Source: Candidatus Latescibacterota bacterium
Lineage (GTDB): Bacteria > Latescibacterota > 4484-107 > B68-G9
Assembly (NCBI GenBank): GCA_012962735.1
Contig: DTXA01000313.1
Location: 1-5,393, forward strand
Direction: 5' to 3'
Length of the DNA: 5,393 nucleotides
Part shown: piece after piece, positions 1 to 5,296 of the stretch
Numbering within the stretch: position 1 is the stretch's first letter
How the letters are laid out: each line of letters starts with the position of its first letter
Notes under the pieces: generated by a model
Seen by the model: the letters and a program-made list of their open reading frames with translations, nothing else
Databases searched by the model: none
Told to the model about the DNA's origin: nothing
Made by a program: the position numbers and the translations under genes

Positions 1-341
1 AAGGCCTTCACCCGGCCGTGATACCGATATCCCCCGCGGTCGAACACTACCTTCTTTATCCCCTTCGCCGAGGCCCGTTGCGCCAGCAACTTCCCGACCT
101 CGAAGCTTATCGCCACCTTCCCGTCCAACCTCTCTACCTGCTCCCGCACCTCTGGGGAAAGGCTGGACGCCCCGGTGATGCATATCCCCCGGACGTCGTC
201 CACCAATTGCGCATATATGTTCCGGTTCCCCCGGTGCACCACCAACCTCGGTCGTTCCGGGGTTCCGAAGATCTTCTTTCGGATGCGGCGGTGCCTCCTC
301 GCTAGGGCTTTCCGCTTCATGCGAACCCTATCCTTCGTCAT
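1..341 (-). CDS. rplR: 50S ribosomal protein L18 (partial, C-terminus beyond left edge)
   Basis: L18 binds 5S rRNA together with L5 and helps anchor it in the central protuberance of the 50S subunit. The reverse strand reads from an ATG at 341 without a stop to the window edge, giving 113 residues. The N-terminus is very basic (MTKDRVRMKRKALARRHRR), followed by the L18 features GTPERPRLVVHRGNRNIYAQ (about 26-45) and, near the end, FDRGGYRYHGRVKA (about 100-113), the conserved block just before the L18 C-terminus. Bacterial L18 is usually about 117-122 residues, so only some 5-12 residues plus the stop are missing. The gene starts 11 bases after the stop of the GDT1-like gene, behind a GGGGGAAAGG ribosome-binding stretch. 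In the usual spc order it follows rplF directly; here one gene intervenes. rpsE would be expected next, outside the window. Identification is secure. Confidence 0.96.
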   Translation of the reverse strand, partial: MTKDRVRMKRKALARRHRRIRKKIFGTPERPRLVVHRGNRNIYAQLVDDVRGICITGASSLSPEVREQVERLDGKVAISFEVGKLLAQRASAKGIKKVVFDRGGYRYHGRVKA

Positions 342-352
342 CCTTTCCCCCG

Positions 353-634
353 TCACGCTCTAAGCCCCCAAAGCACCCAGATGCCGAGCCCTATGAATGC
401 CATCCCCGATGCGAGGCGGATGAGTTTGGGGGAAAGCACCCTCCCAAACTGGGCTCCTAAGACCACGGCGGCCAACGACGACACCACAAGCGCAGAGGCC
501 GCCGCTAAGAACACCTCCGTCCGGCTCAGCCCCTTCTGGGAGGCAAAGCAGAACGTGGCGATCTGGGTCTTATCCCCAAGCTCCGCTAAAAACACGCTCC
601 AGAAAACCGCCAATAGGGCTTTTATGTCCGTCAT
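353..634 (-). CDS. Single-domain UPF0016/GDT1 (TMEM165-like) putative cation transporter
   Basis: A 93-residue, strongly hydrophobic protein with three likely membrane helices at about residues 4-30, 41-63 and 71-91. Helix 1 carries the signature of the UPF0016/GDT1 family, AELGDKTQIATF, with the acidic E-x-G-D-K-T core at residues 18-23. Characterised members (yeast Gdt1, human TMEM165, plant PAM71, Vibrio MneA) transport Mn2+ and/or Ca2+. Most have two such domains with two acidic motifs; this one has a single domain and would need to dimerise or pair with a partner (inference). The ATG overlaps the rplF stop as ATGA (631-634). No strong Shine-Dalgarno precedes it, so translation is probably coupled to rplF. 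rplR starts 11 bases after its stop. Its GC level resembles the neighbours, although rarer leucine codons (CTA, TTA, CTT) are more frequent. Family assignment is fairly sure; the transported ion is not known. Confidence 0.88.
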   Translation of the reverse strand: MTDIKALLAVFWSVFLAELGDKTQIATFCFASQKGLSRTEVFLAAASALVVSSLAAVVLGAQFGRVLSPKLIRLASGMAFIGLGIWVLWGLRA

Positions 635-1188
635 TTCGAGGTCTTGCCCGCCTTACGGCGCACCTGTTCGTCGCTGTACCTTATCCCCTTTCCCGTATAT
701 GGCTCCGGAGGCCTTTTAGCCCGGATCTCGGCCGCCACTTCCCCCACCTTTTGCTTATCTATCCCACGCACGACCACCACCGCCGGCCTACCCGGTCCCG
801 CCATCGAGCTCTCCACCAGGAACTCCACCCCTTCCGGGGGCGAAAAGACCACGGGATGGGAAAACCCCAAAGAGAGCTTCAGGTCCTTCCCCTGAAGCTC
901 GACCCTGTACCCCACCCCCTCTATCAACAGCCGCTTCTCAAACCCCTTAGTCACTCCCTCAACGGCGTTTGCTATAAGAGACCGGGTGAGCCCCCAAAAA
1001 GCCCGGACCGCTCGCCCTCCGCCCTTCGGGAACACCTGCAGGGTCCTGTCCTCCACCCGCACCTCCACCTCGGGCCGGATGGGCACTGTGTTGGCCCCCT
1101 TGAGGCCCCTGACCGTCAACCGGCCTTTCTCTAGCTGAACCTCTACCCCTTCCGGCAGGGGAACCGGCATCTTCCCCACCTTGGACAC
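631..1188 (-). CDS. rplF: 50S ribosomal protein L6
   Basis: L6 binds 23S rRNA near the sarcin-ricin loop and the base of the L7/L12 stalk. From the GTG at 1188 the protein has 185 residues, close to the usual 177-185. It begins MSKVGKMPVPLPEGVEV, matching the family start (MSRIGKxPIxxPxGV), and near the C-terminus carries the L6 signature PEPYTGKGIRY (about 161-171). A GTG at 1197 would add three residues (MIA), but the GTG at 1188 fits the family start and lies 4 bases after a near-perfect Shine-Dalgarno at 1193-1203. The rpsH stop lies 15 bases upstream. The TGA stop (631-633) overlaps the ATG of the GDT1-like gene, whereas rplR is the normal next gene in other bacteria. Confidence 0.96.
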   Translation of the reverse strand: MSKVGKMPVPLPEGVEVQLEKGRLTVRGLKGANTVPIRPEVEVRVEDRTLQVFPKGGGRAVRAFWGLTRSLIANAVEGVTKGFEKRLLIEGVGYRVELQGKDLKLSLGFSHPVVFSPPEGVEFLVESSMAGPGRPAVVVVRGIDKQKVGEVAAEIRAKRPPEPYTGKGIRYSDEQVRRKAGKTSK

Positions 1189-1192
1189 CGCT

Positions 1193-1203
1193 ATCACCCC
1201 CTT
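1193..1203 (-). promoter_or_regulatory. Ribosome-binding site deciding the rplF GTG start
   Basis: The minus strand reads AAGGGGGTGAT, which differs by one base from the full anti-Shine-Dalgarno complement AAGGAGGTGAT. It ends 4 bases before the GTG at 1188. The alternative GTG at 1197-1195 lies inside this site, so the downstream GTG is the better start. Confidence 0.75.
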
Positions 1204-1599
1204 CTACCACACCATGCACAGAACTTCCCCTCCAACGCCAAGCTTGCGGCACTCCCTGTCCGTGAGCACCCCCCGGGATGTGGAGACGATCGTCGTGCCT
1301 ATGCCACCCATAGCCTTGGGCACTTCCGACCTCCCGGCGTACAACCGCCTCCCCGGGCGGCTCATCCGCTTGAGCCCCTGGAGCACCGGCCTACCCTGAT
1401 CGTCGTACTTGAGATACAACCGCAGGATTCCCTGCCTGCCATCCTCTAAGGAGGTGTACCCTTTTATATAACCCTCCTCGGCTAAGATGTGGGCCACCTC
1501 CCGCTTAAGTCTCGAGGCCGGCAGGTCCACCTGAGAGCGCTTGGCCTGCAGCGCATTTCGGATGCGTGTGAGCATATCGGCTATCGGATCTGTAACCAT
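1204..1599 (-). CDS. rpsH: 30S ribosomal protein S8
   Basis: S8 binds helix 21 of 16S rRNA and organises the central domain of the 30S subunit. In Escherichia coli it also represses its own operon by binding the message near the rplE start. The 131-residue protein starts MVTDPIADMLTRIRNAL, the typical S8 N-terminus, and has the C-terminal signature GTTIVSTSRGVLTDREC (about 101-117) followed by the usual GGEVLCMVW end. Length matches the family (about 130-135). A Shine-Dalgarno, AGGAGAGGG (1602-1610), precedes the ATG. The rpsZ stop is 12 bases upstream and rplF follows. No E. coli-like S8 target hairpin was recognised at the short rplX-rplE junction, so autoregulation here is unproven. Confidence 0.97.
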   Translation of the reverse strand: MVTDPIADMLTRIRNALQAKRSQVDLPASRLKREVAHILAEEGYIKGYTSLEDGRQGILRLYLKYDDQGRPVLQGLKRMSRPGRRLYAGRSEVPKAMGGIGTTIVSTSRGVLTDRECRKLGVGGEVLCMVW

Positions 1600-1611
1600 A
1601 ACCCTCTCCTC

Positions 1612-1797
1612 TCACCAGCTCGCCTTAACCACCCCGGGTATCTCCCCCTGAAGAGCGAGCTCCCTGAAGCATATCCTGCAGAGCCCGAACCTGCGGTAGT
1701 ACGCCCGGGCCCTGCCGCACCTCCCACAGCGGTTGTACTTCCTCACCTTGAACTTGGGCTCCTTCTGTGCCTTTATCAACAGCGCCTTCCTCGGCAT
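1612..1797 (-). CDS. rpsZ: 30S ribosomal protein S14, zinc-binding type (type Z)
   Basis: S14 sits in the head of the 30S subunit near S3 and S10 and is added late in assembly. At 61 residues this is the short zinc form, not the about 100-residue zinc-free form. Cysteines at positions 24, 27, 40 and 43 (CGRC and CRIC) form the zinc knuckle. The protein starts MPRKALLIKAQKEPKFKVR and ends EIPGVVKASW, a standard S14 tail. The ATG follows a GGAGGTG ribosome-binding site (1800-1806). It lies 19 bases after rplE and 12 bases before rpsH, its normal place. No second, zinc-free S14 copy is visible here, but one could lie elsewhere in the genome. Confidence 0.97.
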   Translation of the reverse strand: MPRKALLIKAQKEPKFKVRKYNRCGRCGRARAYYRRFGLCRICFRELALQGEIPGVVKASW

Positions 1798-1816
1798 TAC
1801 ACCTCCAAGGCGTTCA

Positions 1817-2374
1817 CTATTCCCGAAAAGGCATCCCCAAAGCTCGCAGCAGCACCAGCGCCTCTTCGTCGGTCCGGGCCGTGGTGACGATGGTCACGTT
1901 CAAGCCCCGAACCTTATCTATCCTGTCGTAATCTATCTCTGGGAAGACGATCTGCTCCCTGACCCCCAAGGTGTAGTTCCCCCGGCCGTCGAACGAGCTC
2001 GTGGAGAGCCCCTGGAAATCCCTCACCCTCGGCAGGGCGAAGGTGACCAGCCGGTCTAAGAACTCGTACATCCGGTCCCTCCGCAGGGTCACCGTACAGC
2101 CTATGGCCATCCCCTTCCTCAGCTTGAAATTGGAGATGGACTTCTTCGCCCTGCGCACGGCCGGCTTCTGCCCGGCGATGGCCGCAAGGTCCGCCATAGC
2201 CCCGTCCAGACTGCTCGGGTTCTGCGTGGCCTCCCCCACCCCTATGTTCAGCACGATCTTCTCCAGCCGAGGCACCTGCATAACGTTCTTGTACCCGAAC
2301 CGCTCCATGAGGAGCGGGACTACCTCACGATGGTATAGCTCCCTCAACCTCGGTACGTAAGCCTCCTCCGCCAC
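1817..2374 (-). CDS. rplE: 50S ribosomal protein L5
   Basis: L5 binds 5S rRNA, contacts the P-site tRNA and forms a bridge to the 30S head through S13. From the GTG at 2374 it has 185 residues, near the usual about 180. Visible features are the signature VPRLEKIVLNIGVGEA (about 34-49), the basic stretch RRAKKSISNFKLRKGMAIGC (about 74-93), and the C-terminal FPEIDYDRIDKVRGLNVTIV (about 144-163), all typical of L5. The reading frame stays open further upstream, into the rplX region, but that extension resembles nothing. The GTG is preceded by TAGGAGGG, and the protein from there (MAEEAYVPRLRELY) aligns with known L5 starts. rplX ends 8 bases upstream. Confidence 0.96.
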   Translation of the reverse strand: MAEEAYVPRLRELYHREVVPLLMERFGYKNVMQVPRLEKIVLNIGVGEATQNPSSLDGAMADLAAIAGQKPAVRRAKKSISNFKLRKGMAIGCTVTLRRDRMYEFLDRLVTFALPRVRDFQGLSTSSFDGRGNYTLGVREQIVFPEIDYDRIDKVRGLNVTIVTTARTDEEALVLLRALGMPFRE

Positions 2375-2377
2375 GGT

Positions 2378-2385
2378 CCCTCCTA
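2378..2385 (-). promoter_or_regulatory. Ribosome-binding site deciding the rplE GTG start
   Basis: The minus strand reads TAGGAGGG, then ACC and the rplE GTG. Its first three bases are the stop codon of rplX. The short distance and overlap support the GTG at 2374 as the true start over the longer open frame reaching 2479, and suggest that ribosomes ending rplX restart on rplE. Confidence 0.75.
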
Positions 2386-2691
2386 CAGCATCTCCCCGCA
2401 CTTCCGGCAGGCACGGGCACGGCTGCCGTCCTCTAAGACCTTTCTCTTCACCCGGGTGGGCTGGTCGCATCGGGGACATATCACCATAAGGTTCGAGACA
2501 TGCACAGGCGCTTCCTTCTCCAATATCCTGGACTGTTCCCCGGCCCTGCGGGCCCGGGTGTGCCGCTTGATCATATTGACCCCCTCGACCAGGGCCCGTC
2601 CCTCCTTAGGGAACACCCGCAACACCCGTCCCCTCCTGCCCGCGTACTCCCCGGTCAATACCAACACGGTATCGCCTTTCCGCACGTGCAT
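2383..2691 (-). CDS. rplX: 50S ribosomal protein L24 with C-terminal four-cysteine zinc site
   Basis: L24 is an early assembly protein of the 50S subunit that binds the 5' region of 23S rRNA close to the exit tunnel. The 102-residue product starts MHVRKGDTVLVLTGEYAGRR, the KOW motif (about 2-30), followed by the conserved VEGVNMIKRHTR (about 35-46). The C-terminal part has CPRC (72-75) and CRKC (95-98), the zinc-ribbon-like pair present in many but not all bacterial L24 proteins. The ATG is preceded by TAGGGGGAG (2695-2703), which includes the rplN stop. It lies between rplN and rplE, the normal order. Confidence 0.96.
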   Translation of the reverse strand: MHVRKGDTVLVLTGEYAGRRGRVLRVFPKEGRALVEGVNMIKRHTRARRAGEQSRILEKEAPVHVSNLMVICPRCDQPTRVKRKVLEDGSRARACRKCGEML

Positions 2692-2700
2692 GATCTCCCC

Positions 2701-3069
2701 CTAAAGTACCTCAGAAGCCAAGGATACGATGCGCATGAACTGTCGCTCCCTCAGCTCCCTGGCCACCGGCCCGAACACCCGGGTTCCCCGCGGCTCCCTA
2801 CGGTCGTCTATGAGCACGACCGCATTTTCGTCGAACCTTATGAGCGAGCCGTCCTCCCGCTTGACCTCCTTCTTGGTGCGCACCACTACCGCCTTCACCA
2901 CATCCCCCTTGTGCACCGACCCTCCGGGCAGGGCGTCCTTCACCGAGGCAACTATCACATCCCCCACCCGGGCGTACTTGGGATTCCCTCCGCCCAGGAT
3001 CTGAATGCACATCACCTCCCGGGCCCCAGTGTTGTCCGCAACCCGCAACCTGCTGTAAGGCTGTATCAT
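2701..3069 (-). CDS. rplN: 50S ribosomal protein L14
   Basis: L14 lies at the subunit interface of the 50S subunit, contacts L19 and 16S rRNA in a bridge, and is the docking site of the silencing factor RsfS. The protein has 122 residues, the exact usual length. It begins MIQPYSRLRVADNTGAREVM, the standard L14 N-terminus, and contains VKRED-GSLIRFDENAVVLID (about 69-88) and the end GPVARELRERQFMRIVSLASEVL. The ATG at 3069 is 7 bases after TAGGGGTG (3077-3084), whose TAG is the rpsQ stop. rplX follows 9 bases downstream. Confidence 0.98.
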   Translation of the reverse strand: MIQPYSRLRVADNTGAREVMCIQILGGGNPKYARVGDVIVASVKDALPGGSVHKGDVVKAVVVRTKKEVKREDGSLIRFDENAVVLIDDRREPRGTRVFGPVARELRERQFMRIVSLASEVL

Positions 3070-3081
3070 CTCCCAACACCC

Positions 3082-3345
3082 CTATCCTGAAATCCCCCGC
3101 TCCGAGATCACCTTGACCACCCGCCACCGTTTCCTCCGGCTCAGGGGCCTGGTCTCCATGATCTCCACCAAATCCCCCGCCTTGGCGACGTTTCCCTCAT
3201 CGTGCGCCATGAACTTGCTCCTCCGGTGTATCACGTGTTGATACAGGGGATGGCGGAAGGTGCGGGTCACCTCCACCACCACCGTCTTGTCCATCTTGTC
3301 GCTCACCACCTGGCCTACCAGGACCTTGCGTTTACCCCGCTCCAT
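3082..3345 (-). CDS. rpsQ: 30S ribosomal protein S17
   Basis: S17 is a primary binding protein of the 16S rRNA 5' domain and helps shape the 30S body. The 87-residue product has the OB-fold pattern of the family: KVLVGQVVSDKMDKTVVVEV (about 7-26), RHPLYQHVIHRRSKFMAHDE (about 31-50), and the signature GDLVEIMETRPLSRRKRWRV (about 57-76). Length is typical for bacteria (about 80-90). The ATG at 3345 follows TAGGAGGG (3349-3356), which contains the rpmC stop codon. rplN follows after 12 bases. Confidence 0.97.
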   Translation of the reverse strand: MERGKRKVLVGQVVSDKMDKTVVVEVTRTFRHPLYQHVIHRRSKFMAHDEGNVAKAGDLVEIMETRPLSRRKRWRVVKVISERGISG

Positions 3346-3353
3346 ACGCCCTC

Positions 3354-3578
3354 CTATGACCGGGCCTCTCCCGAGGCCAGCCTCCGGATGCCCAGTTCGT
3401 GTTCCCTGAGGACCGTCTTCAACCTGGCAACCTCCCGCTTGGCCTTCCTGAGGCCCATCGGGTCCTCTAAGCGTCCCAACGCCTGCTGCATCCGAAGGTT
3501 CGCCAAGTTCTCCTCCGCATCCCGGAGGGCACGCCGTACCTCTTCCAAGGTCATATTCCGGATCTCGTACGCCTTCAT
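3354..3578 (-). CDS. rpmC: 50S ribosomal protein L29
   Basis: L29 sits by the polypeptide exit tunnel next to L23 and forms part of the docking area for trigger factor and the signal recognition particle. The 74-residue product is a two-helix protein: an acidic first helix, TLEEVRRALRDAEENLANLR (about 10-29), and a second helix, with MGLRKAKREVARLKTVLREH at about 41-60, containing the L29 K-x-x-R-E-x-A-R-x-x-T pattern. The length is in the usual 63-75 range, with a few extra C-terminal residues. The ATG at 3578 lies 3 bases after the rplP stop. Its only ribosome-binding-like sequence is GGAGAGAG inside the end of rplP, so coupling to rplP is likely. Confidence 0.95.
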   Translation of the reverse strand: MKAYEIRNMTLEEVRRALRDAEENLANLRMQQALGRLEDPMGLRKAKREVARLKTVLREHELGIRRLASGEARS

Positions 3579-3581
3579 AGG

Positions 3582-3995
3582 TTATATCTCTCTCCGCTCA
3601 ACGAACTTCGTGCGGATAGGAAGCTTGTGCCCTGCCAATCGCATAGCCTCCTGAGCTATGTCCCTGGGTATGCCCTCGAGCTCGAACAGGACCCGTCCCG
3701 GATGCACCACCACCACCCAGTACTCCGGGTTCCCCTTGCCCTTTCCCATCCTGGTCTCAGCCGGCTTCTTGGTCACTGGTTTATCCGGGAAGACCCGCAC
3801 CCATATCTTCCCCCCCCTTCGGACGTGCCGGGTCAGCGCCACCCTGGCCGCCTCCAACTGCTGGCTGGTGATCCAACCGGGCTCCAAGGCCTTAAGCCCG
3901 TATTCGCCGAAGGCCACCTCGTTTCCCGCCAGGGCCTTGCCCTTCATCCTGCCCCGTTGCCGCTTACGAAACTTCACCCTCTTAGGCATTAACAT
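3582..3995 (-). CDS. rplP: 50S ribosomal protein L16
   Basis: L16 binds near the A-site tRNA elbow in the 50S subunit and helps position tRNA and the peptidyl-transferase centre. The product has 137 residues (E. coli 136). It starts MLMPKRVKFRKRQRGRMKG and contains the family blocks EPGWITSQQLEAARVALTRH (about 38-57) and KPAETRMGKGKGNPEYWV (about 77-94); Arg82 in ETRMGKGKG corresponds to the arginine that is hydroxylated in E. coli L16. A second ATG two codons in would give MPKRVKF, but the first ATG at 3995 is better spaced from the GGGGG ribosome-binding run and gives the common MLMPKR start. The 50-base gap to rpsC upstream is the largest in the operon. Confidence 0.97.
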   Translation of the reverse strand: MLMPKRVKFRKRQRGRMKGKALAGNEVAFGEYGLKALEPGWITSQQLEAARVALTRHVRRGGKIWVRVFPDKPVTKKPAETRMGKGKGNPEYWVVVVHPGRVLFELEGIPRDIAQEAMRLAGHKLPIRTKFVERREI

Positions 3996-4045
3996 CGCCC
4001 GACCCCCTATCTATAAAAAGTTCCCCGCTCCGCTCATTTGGACCC
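3996..4045 (-). other. Longest intergenic spacer of the operon (rpsC-rplP), with a possible minicistron
   Basis: Fifty bases separate the rpsC stop from the rplP start, while other junctions range from a 4-base overlap to 19 bases. The spacer holds the rplP ribosome-binding run (GGGGG) near 4001-4010. It also holds a nine-codon frame, ATG at 4037 to TAG at 4011 (product MSGAGNFL), placed 6 bases after TAGGGG formed by the rpsC stop region. This frame is in phase with rplP but closed by its TAG. No convincing hairpin with a T-run, hence no clear terminator, was seen. The minicistron may be chance or a relic of an older start. Confidence 0.4.
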
Positions 4046-4693
4046 CTATCTGCCTATATCCTGGGGCTCTAAGACCTCTCCCTTGAAGATCCAGATCTTA
4101 ACGCCTATGGTGCCGTAGATGGTATATGCCGTGGCCCGAGCGAAGTCTATGTCCGCCCGAAGGGTGTGCAGAGGCACCCTGCCCTCCTTCTCCTCGTGGG
4201 TCCTTGCTATCTCCACCCCCCCGAGCCTTCCCGAACACCTGATCTTTATGCCCTCAGCCCCAGCCCTCATAGCCGAGGCCACAGCCTTCTTCATCGCCCT
4301 TCTGAAGGAGACCCTCCCCTCCAGCTGCCTGGCTATATTCTCCGCCACTAAAAGCGCATCCAGCTCCGGCCGTCGGATCTCTTGTACGTTCAATACAACT
4401 TCCTTCCCGGTGAGGTACTGAAGCTCCTCCTTAAGGCGGTCCACCTCAACCCCTCGCCTCCCGATCACCACCCCCGGCCTGGCCGTGTATATATCTATGG
4501 TAACCCGGTTGGGCGCACGCTCGATACCGATCCTCGAGATCGCAGCATGCCGAAGGCGATTCCTTATGTACCGCCTCAGGGTGAAGTCCTCCTTGAGCAA
4601 CTGAGGGAAGTCCTTCTTCCCCGCAAACCACCGGGAGTCCCATGTCCGGATGATCCCCACCCGGAAGCCGATCGGATGTACCTTTTGGCCCAA
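4046..4693 (-). CDS. rpsC: 30S ribosomal protein S3
   Basis: S3 lies in the 30S head at the mRNA entrance and, with S4 and S5, contributes to mRNA unwinding. The product has 215 residues (E. coli 233; the variable C-terminal tail is short here). It starts MGQKVHPIGFRVGIIRTWDS, the canonical S3 N-terminus, and has the KH-domain GXXG loop GRRG (78-81) in ARPGVVIGRRGVEVDRL, then the C-terminal domain with RRAMKKAVASAMRAGAEGIK (about 131-150), CSGRLGGVEIART and IYGTIGVKIWIFKGEVL. The start codon is TTG (4691-4693), directly after the rplV stop; family alignment and a strong upstream Shine-Dalgarno leave little doubt. Confidence 0.97.
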   Translation of the reverse strand: MGQKVHPIGFRVGIIRTWDSRWFAGKKDFPQLLKEDFTLRRYIRNRLRHAAISRIGIERAPNRVTIDIYTARPGVVIGRRGVEVDRLKEELQYLTGKEVVLNVQEIRRPELDALLVAENIARQLEGRVSFRRAMKKAVASAMRAGAEGIKIRCSGRLGGVEIARTHEEKEGRVPLHTLRADIDFARATAYTIYGTIGVKIWIFKGEVLEPQDIGR

Positions 4694-5044
4694 CTAAACC
4701 TCCTTTTGCTCCGTCACCACCACAGTGATATGGCTCGAACGTCTCCTGATACGGGTGGCCCGGCCCATAGCCCTGGGGATGTACCACTTCCTGGTGGGTC
4801 CCTCGTCCACCCGCACCTGTCCCACAAACAGATCGCTCACTTCCTTCCTCCCCTCGGTGCGTTGCTGGAGCAAGTTGTGCATCGCCGACCGGATGGCCTT
4901 CTCTATGGGCCTCGAGGCCCGTTTGGGGGAGAAGTGCAGGATGTTCAACGCCTCCTCCACCGGCTTCCCCTGCACCAACTCCGCCACCTGCCGGGCCTTC
5001 CTAGGGGAGATCTTCACGTACCTGGCTATTGCTCTTCCCTCCAT
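4694..5044 (-). CDS. rplV: 50S ribosomal protein L22
   Basis: L22 spans 23S rRNA domains and its long beta-hairpin lines the nascent-peptide exit tunnel. From the ATG at 5044 the product has 116 residues. It begins MEGRAIARYVKISPRKARQV, matching the common MEAKAxARYVRISPRKA start, and contains the signature VRVDEGPTRKWYIPRAMGRA (about 78-97) and the hairpin tip GRATRIRRRSSHITVVV (about 94-110), the part where macrolide-resistance changes occur in other species. A GTG at 5047 would add one residue; either start is possible, but ATG fits the family. The TAG stop (4694-4696) directly abuts the rpsC TTG. rpsS ends 6 bases upstream of the ATG. Confidence 0.95.
   Translation of the reverse strand: MEGRAIARYVKISPRKARQVAELVQGKPVEEALNILHFSPKRASRPIEKAIRSAMHNLLQQRTEGRKEVSDLFVGQVRVDEGPTRKWYIPRAMGRATRIRRRSSHITVVVTEQKEV
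4699..4707 (-). promoter_or_regulatory. Ribosome-binding site for the rpsC TTG start
   Basis: The minus strand reads AAAAGGAGG, ending 5 bases before the TTG at 4693. It lies inside the last codons of rplV. The strong match to the Shine-Dalgarno consensus offsets the weak TTG start codon and supports translation re-initiation from rplV onto rpsC. Confidence 0.75.
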
Positions 5045-5050
5045 CACCCC

Positions 5051-5296
5051 TCACTTCCTGAGCCTGGTTTGACGCTCGGCCTTCTTGCCCCCGTGCCCCC
5101 GGAAGGTCCGGGTGGGGGCGAACTCCCCGAGCTTGTGTCCCACCATATTTTCGGTAATATACACCGGGACGAACTTGTTCCCGTTGTGGACCGCAAGCGT
5201 GTGCCCCACGAACTCCGGCATGATGGTAGACCGACGGGACCAGGTCTTGATCACCCGCCTCTCCCCGGTCTCGTTCATTTTCAGGATCTTCTTCAA
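5051..5296 (-). CDS. rpsS: 30S ribosomal protein S19, N-terminus missing (broken 5' end)
   Basis: S19 forms a complex with S13 in the 30S head and contacts the A-site region. The frame gives 81 residues from a TTG at 5296. The body is clear S19: KTWSRRSTIMPEFVGHTLAV (about 17-36), PVYITENMVGHKLGEFAPTR (about 44-63), TFRGHGG. S19 is normally about 92-95 residues and starts with a conserved block like MxRSLKKGPFVDxxLLKK. Here only KKILKMNETGE remains after the start, so about 14 residues are absent. An in-frame TAA lies four codons upstream of the TTG, and the missing block is not found in the other two minus-strand frames up to the window end. The TTG is therefore unlikely to be a genuine start. 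The gene is broken by a rearrangement, an insertion or a misassembly. rplV follows normally. Confidence 0.9.
   Translation of the reverse strand: MKKILKMNETGERRVIKTWSRRSTIMPEFVGHTLAVHNGNKFVPVYITENMVGHKLGEFAPTRTFRGHGGKKAERQTRLRK

Noticed and set aside
342..352. A cut in the operon between the GDT1-like gene and rplR (separate transcription unit)
   Set aside because: Only 11 bases separate them, containing the rplR ribosome-binding stretch, with no room for a promoter or terminator.
959..1252. A minus-strand frame overlapping rpsH and rplF in another phase
   Set aside because: Its Gly/Arg/Gln-rich product is the out-of-phase reading of two well-identified genes, without a ribosome-binding site of its own.
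2375..2479. N-terminal extension of L5 by 35 residues from an ATG at 2479
   Set aside because: The extension overlaps rplX, has no similarity to L5, and a GTG with TAGGAGGG just upstream gives the canonical N-terminus.
2500..3090. A 196-codon open frame on the plus strand across rplX and rplN
   Set aside because: It is antisense to two clear ribosomal genes, is rich in Pro, His, Leu and Arg as expected from the complement of GC-rich coding DNA, and resembles no family. It is a shadow frame.
4001..4040. Rho-independent terminator or attenuator between rpsC and rplP (CTTTTTATAG)
   Set aside because: The T-run is short and no stable GC-rich hairpin precedes it, and the operon clearly continues.
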